A stretch of DNA of 64,000 nucleotides from Pholiota molesta (lineage: Eukaryota; Basidiomycota; Agaricomycetes; Agaricales; Strophariaceae): NCBI GenBank assembly GCA_014925825.1, contig JACGCK010000100.1, forward strand, positions 107,514-171,513, written 5' to 3'. Positions within the stretch are counted from its first letter, which is position 1, and each line of letters starts with the position of its first letter. The notes under the pieces were generated by a model that did not search any database, had not been told where the DNA came from, and saw only the letters and a list, made by a program, of their open reading frames with translations. The position numbers and the translations under genes were made by a program. Positions 1 to 10,455 of this stretch are shown piece by piece.

Positions 1-689
1 AGTGATGCCGGTGACCGACAACCCCGCTGAATGCCGACATGCCGGTATTGCTGATCGCTCTAATTTTTGCATGTTTTTCATCACAAAGCGTCCTCGCAGC
101 ATGCAATGCAGAAAATTGTTGAGTATTCATTTGCCCTATCTGTCGATCCTTATTAACCGACATTGTAGAGGAAGATATACCGCACGTCATAACATGCTAC
201 TGTTCCGAGCACGGCTATTAATTACAGACAAGGGTGTACCGTCTCTTCTCTATATATGGTTTCTTTACTCGACTAGGAGCAGCACCGTACTGCGCTCGTC
301 AAACCACTGCATAAAATTAAATGCGCTTGATACTTGCTCATCGAATCACCGCAATGCGATTGAAATTCACGAAGAGCCAGAGGGATCTGAATAGCTCGTA
401 GGCTCGCCTCAAGTCCGCCGTATTTACTGCGCTTTGGCGCCACAGCTCAGAAGAACTACTATGCCTGGTTGTAGATGGGCCATCAACGAAGGCGGCTGCC
501 TCTTGGGATGGAGAAGCGAATGAGCGGGCATGGAAGAAGCCGATGCTGTACTGTTTCCCAGCGACGGTCTTCAGCGCCTTCGCAGGCGTACCCGCCAGAG
601 CATCTGCACCAGAAGCAGAACCTAACAAGGCGACGCCGTTCCCGCATGGGCAAAGTCAGGTGGAGCCCTAATGAGTTGAAGAAGGGATG

Positions 690-1641
690 AACTCACCATG
701 CTGCAGGTATACGTCGTCGAATTTCCATTCGCAACGGCTCGCCAATATCGAAAAACTGAGATGCTCTGCCCTGTCCGTCCGCTCCTCGAGTGTTGCATTG
801 CTGAGCACATGCGTCAGCGTCATAGCTGTACAGGAAGGCAAACCCCATATACTAGATGGCCTGCGTCAGCGACCATCGGATCAGGTTGAGTGATTTTGAC
901 GTACCCCAGGTGCATCGTTAACATTATCAAGTGGTCCAAATACCAGCTCGTAGCCATCTGGAGTCGGGGGAGAAGCGAATCTCTTCTCAGTGAACCACTG
1001 CTCTGCTGCATATATGTTGACCCAGATGGTAGAGAGATGCGAGCTGCTGTCCTCCAAAGTCCGTTTTCTCTTTGGCAGTGCGAACATCAGAGTATACAGC
1101 GCATTTCAGATTGGGCTTGCCCGCGTCGAGCCCGGGATTGTTGAATTCGTAATAAGGTTGGCGAACACTGAGAAAACCGTAAACGTTAGATAGGAAGTAA
1201 GAAAGATCGATGAGTAAATTTCATACCACAAGTCTTCACGCTATCGCAAAAATCGAGACAGGCTTCGACGTTATAAGTGGAATAATCAATGACTGAGGTG
1301 AGATAGGCGTCGCCTTGAATAGATGCATCGCGATCTGTAGGACCAATCCCGAATCCAGAGAAAACGAGGTCGCAATTCGCGTTTCCACCCAGAGAAACCG
1401 AGGGCGTGTCTTCTCGAAAAGATATTGGAAAAAATCCACCTGCTCCAGTGCCATGGGCGACAGAGTTGATTACGTCGGCATCGGTGAAGATCTCCCGGGT
1501 GCTAACAGTGGCATGAGGCTTATACCACTTGTCCCTAAGGGATGGAGATACAGTCGTATTGGATAGAGCGTATGTCAGAGTTGTACCTGAGGCCACCAAA
1601 GCTAGAGAAAGAATCGACAACGACAAGGGAAAGAGCATCAT
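690..1641 (-). pseudogene. Decayed fruit-body-specific protein a-like secreted protein gene
   Basis: The minus-strand start at 1641 gives a hydrophobic signal-like N-terminus (MMLFPLSLSILSLALVASG) and a body with motifs such as GDAYLTSVIDYSTYNVEACL. I recognise these from secreted agaricomycete fruit-body-specific protein a; molecular function unknown. Exon 1 (1227..1641) ends at a good GT donor, and the acceptor lies near 1168. Beyond it the family motifs continue but in changing frames: YYEFNNPGLDAG, then PDGYELVFGPLDNVNDAPG (about 900-970), then DADACAQQCNTRGAD after a small intron, then WRAVANGNSTTYTCSM (about 700-750). At least three single-base shifts separate them (near 1160, 985 and 750). 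This points to a pseudogene, or to local sequence error. Any C-terminal remainder towards position 340 could not be followed. Confidence 0.7.
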
Positions 1642-2412
1642 TACTAACGATGATATCGAAAGGAAGTAAAAATGAGTGACGGTGGTGATAGAGAGTGTGG
1701 GATCGCTACAAGAGGTAGCGACGTAGAGGTTTACAGAATCAGAAAAAGGAGGAAAGAGAAGATTGATAGCGTACATATTCGTTGTTGGTCAATCACATTC
1801 CCCTTGGAAGGTCGGTTGGTTGTTTGCAGAGTATAGTCAGAACCAACATGTTTACCATTCATCGCAGCCCGTGGTATAAAGTCAAATGAAACCAAGGTAC
1901 GCGATGCGATACATGTTGGAGAAGCGATTCTTGATATTGGCCATTCCGGATACGCAACTCATGACACCCCCTTCAAGTTCTGACGTATGACTTGGTAGTA
2001 AAGGCCTCTTGGTGTGAAATTTTGGATGATAGGTCGAGCGTAAGTCCGTCACATCTACCCAGCGAGCCGGAATCAGTGATAGGAAGGATATCAAATTTCA
2101 TGGTACTAACATTGACTATCTGGTGTCACGTCGCAACGCAGTGTGCGAACATGCAAGAAAATGTACAGTTTACTGCTGTATGTCAATGCGACTCACGAGC
2201 AAGCGGTGACTTTAGCAGTGGAATCGGACGAGTTCATGTTAAGTCGATGTTGGCGAGGATCATGATGGTTACACCTGGACGCGCGTCGAATGTAAGATGG
2301 AGGTGACAGAGTGAAGATCAAGTTGAAGTTGAACTTCAAGACCAAAATCACACGCATGCAAGGCGTGCTACGTCACCAGCCAGCACAGGCACTAGTAGTC
2401 AATTCCTCAAAC
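1642..2412. other. Intergenic, no supported gene
   Basis: Only short, unconvincing open frames occur. The stretch contains the upstream region of the minus-strand fruit-body-like gene and ends at the TA target site of the next element. Confidence 0.5.
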
Positions 2413-2414
2413 TA

Positions 2415-3404
2415 AGGCTCCAACCGTACACTATACATTACTGTATATATACGTTAAATACCATATATGTATATGTATATGTATACACATTTTGGGGATA
2501 CCTGCCTATACTGTAGTTATACTATATACAGTTTTGTATATGGTTTGTATATAGTCTTCATGGAATATATTTCTGGGCCCCCCTGCTCTCCTCCGCCACT
2601 GTGCTCTCGAGTCTCCACGCGCATGCCCATCCTTGCCGACCCTCGTTGAACCCATACCCGCCTGGTGGATTTTGCGTGTATGGCAATGCCTGGCACGACG
2701 CGTCTCCACGCCGCACAGCGTTGCATATGCAACACTGATTGCATGTGTAGACGGTGAGTGCGGGCGGGTTGGAGAGGATGGCGCGACCACGAACGCGAGC
2801 ATGACCGCGAGGCGCTGCTGGCATCTGTGCTGCCGTCTTCCTCGTCTGTCTGTGTGCACCTCCGGGGCGGGCTTGTCGGCTGGCGATGCGTTGAGCAGAG
2901 CGGAAATTGGTCGGCGCAGGCGTCCAGGGTGGCAAGCGGCGTGTCCGTGCATGCTACCCGCGCCGCCGTCTTCAGCGTTTCCTGCACACCGCCGCAACGC
3001 GTGCAGACGTACCGTATACGTGGCCGCATGCCGTATCGCGCCCGCTGTCTTCCGCCACGCACGTCCCTGGCACGCCATGCGAGAACTCTGGCTGACTTGC
3101 GCCGTTCATCCGCAGTGTCCCGTTACATCGTGTAGACTCAGCAGTAGCATCAGCAACAAAAATAGCAGAATTCTCCGACTTGCGCGTGTATCTTAAGGCT
3201 AAAACAAGGTCTATTTGATGTTAACCAGCCTCTGAAGCACAAAACAAAGTACAAAGAACTTGATTTATGTGTATTTGATTTATTAAATCCTATAACCCTA
3301 TAGAAAAACCATATATCCGTATATATACGGTATGTATATGGTATACAACCATATCTGTATATATACGCCGTCGGCCGTATACGTATAGTGTACGGTTGGA
3401 GCCT
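2415..3404. mobile_element. 990 bp non-autonomous TIR element with TA duplication
   Basis: Positions 2415-2436 (AGGCTCCAACCGTACACTAT plus AC) are repeated as an exact reverse complement at 3383-3404. Both ends are flanked by TA (2413-2414 and 3405-3406), as expected of Tc1/mariner-type or other TA-targeting DNA transposons. Next to the inverted repeats are TA-rich stretches full of alternating ATATGTATA-like words. The centre (about 2580-3180) is GC-rich with long open frames on both strands that resemble no protein, so I read it as non-coding. No transposase is present, so movement would need enzyme from elsewhere. The TIR and TSD are seen directly; the superfamily is inference. Confidence 0.85.
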
Positions 3405-3529
3405 TACCTCAAACTCACCTGCGTCGCACGCGTCAAACGTAGCTTACGCCCAATCTACTCCCCAACAACTGCGTTCCAACTTCCGGAACTACTCTCATCA
3501 GTCCAAAAAAAGATTCAAAGGGTTTCTCA

Positions 3530-3631
3530 CGACGCCGGCAAGATTCGAACTTGCGCCCTCAAAGAGGAACAGCTAAGGCGGGAAAGAATCCCGATTCGAA
3601 ACTGTCGCCGTAACCACTTGGCTACAGCGCC
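3530..3631 (-). tRNA. tRNA-Ser(CGA) with intron
   Basis: The minus strand folds as a class II tRNA. The acceptor GGCGCTG pairs with CGGCGTC (two wobbles). The D-arm is GCCAAGTGGTTACGGC, the anticodon stem ACAGT/GCTGT, and the loop holds anticodon CGA. The T-arm is GCAAG-TTCGAAT-CTTGC. The long variable arm CCTC/GAGG supports serine. An intron follows the base 3' of the anticodon and contains a CGGGA..TCCCG hairpin. It reads TCG codons and pairs as a divergent twin with the copy at 3738. Confidence 0.9.
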
Positions 3632-3737
3632 GCTAACATTTCCACCCCGCAAAACACATCACACGCTGCTTCTTATCCTTAGCATAGGCCGAATCACGTG
3701 GGGTGGACTGTGCGATCCGTCTGATCTCGGCCATCAA

Positions 3738-3839
3738 GGCGCTATAGCCAAGTGGTTACGGCGACAGTTTCGAATCGGGATGCTTTCCCGCCTTAGCTGT
3801 TCCTCTTTGAGGGCGCAAGTTCAAATCTTGCTGGCGTCG
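3738..3839 (+). tRNA. tRNA-Ser(CGA) with intron, inverted twin
   Basis: Nearly identical to the gene on the minus strand at 3530-3631 and the same length. The intron differs at one position (GATGC for GATTC) and the T-loop reads TTCAAAT. The acceptor GGCGCTA pairs with TGGCGTC, a compensating A-T change at the last pair, which suggests both copies are under selection for folding. The two are head-to-head with about 106 bp between their 5' ends. Confidence 0.9.
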
Positions 3840-4439
3840 CTCTGTTTTGCTTGGGTCTCCTCGATTCGATAGATCCACTCTCAATTATTTTTGAAACTTA
3901 CAAATTGCCAGAGTCTTTTTTTTTTCTCCTCTGAAGAAGGGCCACCAGGCCATGTACTTATACCAATGCGGCTGCAGCAAAAGCACTATAACCGCATGCG
4001 GTATCCCTCCTTGAGGCATGCAGCCGCAGCCGTGGCGCAGCGATAGTGCACATGTCCTAATATGATCACATTCCAAGCAACTGCACCATTCACCGTTCAT
4101 GAAATCCCTTCATATTTCATCGCGCGAAGTAGAAAGCAAAAGCCACTCCCAGTCAAGCCGTGTACGCTTGCGGACGGCGTGGAGGTCAATGCGTATGCCA
4201 CTTAATCAGTAGTGTTGCTTTAGCCAACACCACCAGTGGCTCAAAGTCATTGAAATGCAATACCGTCCAATTTTGTATAAATGTCGAAGGAAAGCCCGCA
4301 TTTCTTGCCACCGCCCTGTCTGGATAACCTTCGACGTCGAATCCTGGTGGGTTAAAGGCTACATTTTCTGAATATTTTCCCATTGCTGATCAAGATTTCC
4401 TGATGCCCTCTTGTCGCAGTTCTGCCCCAAATACTTCTC
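3840..4439. other. Intergenic between tRNA-Ser and the 4440 gene
   Basis: A T-run (TTTTTTTTTTC) on the plus strand at about 3917-3926 lies 80 bp past the tRNA and could serve Pol III termination, although it is distant. Short open frames at 3885-4100 and 4186-4383 (minus) have no recognisable features. Confidence 0.4.
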
Positions 4440-5138
4440 ATGGCACACTATCACCAATATGTCATCGATCACCACCGTGACTGTACCGGCCAGATAAAGC
4501 AGGGGTTAAGATTATACTATGAAGGAACCAGCACGTACCAAGTCATCCCCTCCAACGACGGGACGAATGCTGTTCTATACGGCGCAAATCCAGAGAAGCC
4601 GCTCGTTTACTTCGGGGGCAAAGACCAACCATTCGTGAAATTTCGCGGTCTCGAAGACGGCGATAGGATCGTAGAAAGTCTGATGGTGAATGAATTTCTG
4701 GTTAATTACAAATATAGGTGTGTTTCTCTTTCAATGCATCGTACCTCTATTCTCATCGAATCTCGACATCTTTAGGGGTATCAAGGTAATGAAAATTGGG
4801 GATTGTTCGTATGTTTGGGAATCTCAGCGGGACAAGGCTGGACGGGTATGTTTACACCTTCTATTTGAATTGGTCACTTCGCTGAAGCTTCGCTATTTGC
4901 CATGTAGGAGAAATATACGATATCGCTTGGGAGGGGGAAGAATCCACTCCTTCTCGCAGAGCTTCAAGTGAACTCTCACTCCTACCTCAGCGACACCGAC
5001 CCTATGAGGCTTCGTGTCTTGAACCCTTATGTTTACGAGTTGCAGAGATCCAGAGTATTTTACGCCATCGTGGCATCCATTGTCGTGATGTGCCAACAAA
5101 GAGATCCTTGGGTAGAACCAGCCGGTATATGGTGCTAG
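4440..5138 (+). CDS. Hypothetical protein, three exons, 192 aa
   Basis: Exons 4440..4717, 4776..4845 and 4908..5138 join in phase (578 coding bases plus the last stop base). They are separated by 58 and 62 nt introns with standard GT..AG ends. The translation reads like a globular protein from start to stop, with elements such as LRLYYEGTSTYQV, KPLVYFGGKDQPF and MKIGDCSYVWESQRD. There is no signal peptide. A weakly hydrophobic stretch near residues 167-178 (FYAIVASIVVMC) precedes the C-terminus. The alternating strands recall tubby/LURP-one-like folds, but that is only an impression. The start is the first ATG that opens the frame. Confidence 0.65.
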
Positions 5139-5615
5139 GTTATCTATTACTCTATATGATTACTTTCATTGAGATTCGTTCCTGAGATCTTGGCCTTTAA
5201 AATGCGAGTTGCAAAATAGAAGAAAATACGTCAAAAATACGTAGGAATATTGTGGGAGTATTGCAAGAATATCCAAAAACCATATGGAAAGTGACGGCAG
5301 TCTAAGAATTGGATGTATAATAAGCACGCCAGCCGTACGAAACGATCTCTTCGCCGTTGACGCTCGCGAGTTCATCGACTCGCGGGCCGGTTACCGCGGA
5401 CGATGGACACCAAAGCCTGCCGTGACTCGTCTCTTTTTCTCATTCCTCCCATGTTGATGTTACGCTCCAACGAGGACTCTCTTTTCTCGACGTCCGCTCA
5501 ACATCCCTCCTTCTTTCCTTGAAGTCTTCTCAACACCACTGCCTGCCAAACACACTCTTGTTCTTGCCCAAGCGCGACGATCTTGTAGGCCCTTCATGTC
5601 TGTACGCTGTGCATA
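5139..5615. other. Intergenic, pyrimidine-rich upstream region
   Basis: A CT-rich stretch at about 5420-5580 resembles a fungal promoter/5' leader upstream of the open frame at 5616. No gene is seen. Confidence 0.35.
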
Positions 5616-6170
5616 ATGGGTTTGCCGAGGCGCGCTGACTGCATAACCTCAGTTACCGCCATCTCCACTCACCTAAGTACACACTTCCATGGGTTGGTCC
5701 AGATCGAATTAGTGTCCTTGCATGACGCTGGTTGGGTGAGTACATTCGAGCCATCGAAAGGATTAGATTACTCACTACGGCCCTTTGTTCTAGCCACAAA
5801 TGCGTCTTCACTCGAAAGCGAAACGCAAACGGCGTCCATGGTGCCTCATATATCGATCTCCGTCATCTCCATAGAGAATCTGTTGGGTCGCTTGCCGCCT
5901 GCCACGAACACAAGGCAACCCGGTACGAAGCGCAAACATGGCATGGCATACAGTAAACCGACGTTGTGCATGAGGACAAAATTCTGGCGTGGACATTGTC
6001 GTGAGCCGGTCGGCTGCTGGAGGCGCACGGTAGACGGCCGGCGAGGAGGAGTCATCTGTCTGCATCGCGCTGGAGCTGCGCATCCCTCCCTCCTCTCTTC
6101 GTTCGCTCGCTCGTTTGCGGTCGGTATCCTTTCGACCTCATACGAGGTGTTCCTTAGCTGGTGCCAATGA
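5616..6170 (+). CDS. Possible hypothetical protein, 184 aa
   Basis: Single open frame with ATG at 5616, preceded by a CT-rich leader. The middle part (NASSLESETQTASMV, LLGRLPPATNTRQPGTKRKH) has ordinary composition, while the C-terminal 50 residues are Arg/Cys/Trp-rich and may be past a real exon end. No family is recognised. An overlapping minus frame (5846-6175) is about as plausible, so this is a weak call. Confidence 0.25.
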   Translation: MGLPRRADCITSVTAISTHLSTHFHGLVQIELVSLHDAGWVSTFEPSKGLDYSLRPFVLATNASSLESETQTASMVPHISISVISIENLLGRLPPATNTRQPGTKRKHGMAYSKPTLCMRTKFWRGHCREPVGCWRRTVDGRRGGVICLHRAGAAHPSLLSSFARSFAVGILSTSYEVFLSWCQ

Positions 6171-7513
6171 CCCATAATTCAACCGCCCTTCAGACTCAAC
6201 ACAGCTATTTATCAGCAGAAGCCCAATAACCAAGGTCGGTTAGTCATGTCTACCACGGCACTGGAATGGTGCTTAACTCACTGCGTGGGCTACAGGCTCT
6301 TTCTTCTCACAGACATCGTATGTTGCCGAGGTGCTAGAGTCGCTTATCATCAACAAAGCTTCAGACGAAGGTAAGTCGTGTATATTCTGGGCACATACAT
6401 GCCTGCATCCGGATACTGACACCCTTCACAGTCGGAGGATACTCCCAGCGATGCGACCCGGTGGAACTCCTATCCCAACACCCCACATTGTCAGGAAGCT
6501 GTACAGAAGAAATCCGCCACGACCACTGACTGTTCGCAGTCAATGTCGGGGCCATCACCCATTACAGGTACTGCACGCACATGTGGGACCTGCGAGCGAA
6601 CGAACGAATGCGGCTGATAAATTTCGGAAACACGATGGTAAACACCGTCTGCACGGCTGCCAGCTCATCCATTTCAGACCATTGCGTCTAATCCATCTGC
6701 GTGTTTCGAATCGCAAGAGAAACCTACGGAACGAGGCGACTACGGCGGGATGGGGTAGAGCTCGCCGCGTTGGGACCTAGTAAGCTGCCGCTAAAACGAT
6801 CGGGGACGTGTTCAGCTTTATTCCTTTTCACTCTGCGTATGTATATTCTGTTCAATCTCAATCTTGGAGCTTCTATTATCTGCTAGACAATTTCTAGCAG
6901 CTCCTGCCATCGATGGTAGTCATGATTGTGTGCCATTCCACCTATAAGGCACGAATGGACTGGTGGAACTGTTGCTGGTGAAGCTTGAAGTTCTGTGCGA
7001 CGTTCATTCCTCGTTTGCATTCTCGCAACATTCATGTTGAATACGATCTCGTTGAAAGGCCCATCTTCCTTCGATTCAGAGGTGGCAACGAGATATACCA
7101 CCAATTCACTTTCAATATCGAAGCTCGAACAGAAAATCTACATTAATAGATCGCGAATACACAGAAGGTTGGTTGGCTGAGTCCACGCTGCTGCCATGCA
7201 TATGCTTCTGAACGTGCGCCGCAAAGCACCAAAGCACCCATTCTTGCGTCGTTGCGATTAATATAACGTGATTACAATATTGCCCACAGCTATCTAATCG
7301 CGATTTAAGATTTGCGACGTATGACATTGGCCATGGAGGCAAATAAGTATAGCTGAGGAGTCCTATCACGATCCGTATGTGCTACATTTCCAGCATGTAG
7401 TCTTTATGTATACATAGCAACTTTAAAGCGTCGCCGTACGTCAAATTAAAATATCTAAAGAAAGAAATTGGCTTAATAATTGAATTTCTCTTGCTGATAA
7501 AATACAAATATAC
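6171..7513. other. Gene-poor stretch with possible small exons near 6300-6780
   Basis: Around 6330-6780 there are several plausible 30-60 nt introns (GTAAG at 6371 with CACAG at 6432; GTAAAC at 6639) between Ser/Thr/Cys-rich segments. No single phase-consistent protein could be assembled, because stops interrupt every combination tried. 6880-7510 is AT-richer and holds nothing supportable. Confidence 0.3.
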
Positions 7514-8842
7514 CTATGCAGGGTTCAGGACCATATCAAAGAACGTTCGTCTTCTCGGTATAAATTTCGTCTCTTCCGCTTCAGGACTAGGACTCTGACT
7601 CTGGGGCGGAGGCTCACTATCACGTAACAGAGACGCGCAATCAGTCGCGGACGACACAGAATCCGTCTCAACAGAACAGCGAGAGCTAGTATCAGAGTCT
7701 CGATCCTGGCTAGGACTCCGTAAACGGTACTGCGGGTCGGGCGCCGATCTGCGCTTGCCACTGCGGCCTTTCGCCTTCCCGGAGGATGGCGCCCGCTGCT
7801 GTAAAGTAGGTGCCTCCTCGGTCTTTACGGTAGTCGGAGAGTCCCCACGCGCGACAGGACGCGCTCTGCTAGTCACTTTCCTCGGTGCGCTGCGCTTGCA
7901 CTTAGGCTTAGGGGCGCTTGGGTTGGGAGTCTCAGGAGTGAAAACGGGGAGGATGCGGAACCTCAGCGAGCCGTGGACTTCCGTCGGGTCTACCTGAACC
8001 CAGCGCAGGGGTTTCTCTTTCGCCTTGAGCACGGGCTTTGCTTCCGCGGAAGGAGCGCCAGGTTGGGGTTCAGTTGGCGCAGAGCCCGCAGATGCCAAGC
8101 TAGGAGAAGGATCAAGTACAGGGTCGTCGGCAGGGGTTTGGTATCTGGAAGTGTCCAGAGCGACGAATTGAAAAGGTTTGCGAGTCACAGACAGGGGGCC
8201 GGGAGGGATGGGGTCGGGTTTCTTCATCAGTGGCGTTGAACGAGTGGCGGTCTCGGAATTCGGTAAGGACTGAGATGGGGCAGATGAGATGGCTTGTTTT
8301 GGTGCCTCCGTCTACAGACATTGATTATATAGCAATTCCATGTCAGTTCTAATGATGAAGCGCGCTTGTTTGATCCCCGACTGGATCCACTCGTACTGTG
8401 CATCATACACAATTGGTATACCATTCGAGTTCTTTGTGGAGGTAGAAGTGCCATTAAAGGCAAAGATGACCACGGCGCCTGGTTTCGGTAAATCCCTGTG
8501 TCGGAACTCATCAAATCGATCACCGATAAGATGGCAGGATAGCGAAATTTCCCACAGGCCATTGTTCTCTCCTGCGCTTGACTGCACGAAAAGGTCAGGG
8601 AAGCCCTGATTTGTATGTCGGCGCTGTGTCGGGCCTAACTACCGAAGGCATTTAATCGTTGTAAATGAGCCTGCAGGCATGGGGCCCAAGTTACCGGACA
8701 CCTCGAGGCTACTAAGGTCGTACTGGGACGCATGGAACATGAAGGGAGAGGGAAGTTTTCGTGTCGGTGACCTGGTGTTTCGCATCTCGCTGCCTCCATA
8801 GCTCCATACCTCCATAGGGAAACTTTCCTGTTGCACGCTCAT
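7514..8842 (-). CDS. Ser/Pro-rich basic protein gene, several exons
   Basis: The last exon (to the stop at 7514) is solid: about 237 residues from MKKPDPIPPGPLS, rich in Pro, Ser, Lys and Arg, with a basic KCKRSAPRK patch and an acidic Ser-rich tail. It looks disordered and nuclear. Its frame opens further upstream (TEAPKQAISSAPSQSLPNSE). A middle exon (about 8420-8600) encodes GLWEISLSCHLIGDRFDEF and RDLPKPGAVVIFAFNG, which looks globular. A first exon starts at 8842 (MSVQQESFPMEVWSYGGSEM). In-phase joins are possible using a GTGTCC donor near 8708 and a GTGTAT donor near 8410, but the borders are uncertain. No family is recognised. Neighbours give no functional clue. Confidence 0.5.
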
Positions 8843-8880
8843 TATTGTTGCGCTTCTTGCAAGGCGTAGTTCTCAAATGT

Positions 8881-9462
8881 TCATCTACGCGTGTTAAGAA
8901 TTCTTTTCAAAAGTTCGGGACAAATAAATCTGTTTCGAGGTTCTATGAGATGACCCATGACGATGAGGTATCGTTCGATTGGTATTTCTCGCTTACGTCG
9001 CTTAGACTCGCGTAGTGATCCTGCCCTTTCCCAGCCTTTCCCATCAGTGTATACATGATTAGATAGTGGAACATATTCCGTTTTACGGCCGCATCTAAGG
9101 ATGACACCGCCCGTCTTCGGCCTGCCTATGGTAAGTAAATTATTTTGGCCGCTAAGCCATCGAGTCTCCCGAGTTCGGCACCAACGCACCTGGTCCCTTA
9201 GTAGTAGCCCAAAAACATAATCTTCATGGCCTGCAATCTGCGCTATGGATGGCTCTGCCTCTAAGATTCCACAATAAATACTTAGAGTATTCATCAGATC
9301 TGCATTGTTTCTTGTCATTGGATTTTTTCTTCTAGTATATGTCCCCAAGCTTAAAAATGTTTGGAAAATGTACTCATTGGAAAAAGCAGTGCTAATAAAA
9401 TCATGGCACGTACATGCCGGCAAAGTGTGAAGAGAACTTGTACCTTCAGCGATGCCAGCCAC
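8881..9462 (-). CDS. Possible hypothetical protein, 193 aa
   Basis: Uninterrupted frame from ATG at 9462 to the stop at 8881. The C-terminal part is basic (ESKRRKREIPIERYLIVMGH). No motif, signal peptide or intron support is visible, so it could be a chance frame. A 19 bp piece of it (8973-8991) recurs inverted at 9741-9759, which argues that part of the frame is repeat-derived. Confidence 0.3.
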   Translation of the reverse strand: MAGIAEGTSSLHTLPACTCHDFISTAFSNEYIFQTFLSLGTYTRRKNPMTRNNADLMNTLSIYCGILEAEPSIAQIAGHEDYVFGLLLRDQVRWCRTRETRWLSGQNNLLTIGRPKTGGVILRCGRKTEYVPLSNHVYTDGKGWERAGSLRESKRRKREIPIERYLIVMGHLIEPRNRFICPELLKRILNTRR

Positions 9463-10086
9463 TGCTCGTTAATTATCTGGAATATATTTAAAAAACCATC
9501 TACTACAGAACATATCGTATTTCACGAGCTTTTAGGGCGGGGGCACCTCCACAGACTCCGTACCGCTGGACCGCTGCTATGTTCAAACTCAGAACGTCGG
9601 CTGCTGGGGTTGGCCGCCTTCAGACAGGCAAACCGGTCTCTCGGAGAGATATAACGGCCATGGCGGGATGAGGGATGATGGGGTTATTTTTATATTCATC
9701 ACGGGACGGCCGTGATTGCCGAATATCCTTAAGGGGAAATCGAGAAATACCAATCGAACCCGTACTCCATGACGATGCATCAAAGCTTAGAACTCCTTTA
9801 TTAAATTCTATATCACGGTGTCTTACTTACATGACAGGTATACATGCAGACCGCATGTACTCCATGTATAGCGCATCCAGTATTGCCTAGTGAAGGTAGT
9901 CCAATGATGGCAGATAAGTTGAGGGCGATATCCACGCTGCAAGACACGCTGCAAGTGCTTCATTGGAGCACCTGCCAAACGTGGTGAGTGGTACCCTGAA
10001 CATTCCAGGTGATGCGTCGTGTTCGACGTGCTACGCTCTCTTCAGAACTCGTAGAAGGACCCAGATAGCTAACCATCATTCCCTCG
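9463..10086. other. Intergenic
   Basis: Contains the inverted partner (9741-9759) of the 19 bp word at 8973-8991, and otherwise short unconvincing frames. Confidence 0.4.
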
Positions 10087-10455
10087 ATGATGGCGGCAAG
10101 CGACACCATTCATCTCAAAGGAATAGAAAATGCTGAATATCAATTCCTACTGGCGATTGCCAAACTATCAGAACATGCGTTCATCCAAAGCCTGGAAAAC
10201 CAAAAGAAACTTGAGCGCATGGTCAGGTACATGGCCTTCATCCCAGATGATTACAATCCAGACGTCAGGAGCAAAGGGATGACCCGATGTCAAAGCGCCG
10301 TTCACAATACTTCGGTCACTATAGAGCTGCCCATAGTAGTTAACGGTGTGTTCCAAGCGCACTCAAGGCTACTCAAGGCGTATTGCATTGCACACCTCCA
10401 AGAATGGTTGCGAAAGAAAGACCAGTTGACAGATCAGAAACAGCGCCGAAGTTGA
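10087..10455 (+). CDS. Possible small hypothetical protein, 122 aa
   Basis: Open frame with ATG at 10087. It is helix-rich (AEYQFLLAIAKLSEHAFI, CIAHLQEWLRKKDQL) and ends in a basic tail. No family is recognised and there is no second line of support. Confidence 0.3.
   Translation: MMAASDTIHLKGIENAEYQFLLAIAKLSEHAFIQSLENQKKLERMVRYMAFIPDDYNPDVRSKGMTRCQSAVHNTSVTIELPIVVNGVFQAHSRLLKAYCIAHLQEWLRKKDQLTDQKQRRS

Noticed and set aside
2506..3196. Long overlapping open frames on both strands
   Set aside because: They lie in the GC-rich core of the 990 bp TIR element, overlap in several frames and show no protein-like motifs.
8973..9759. 19 bp inverted repeat (8973-8991 and 9741-9759) as ends of a transposon
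   Set aside because: No target duplication or further similarity outside the arms; too short alone to define an element.
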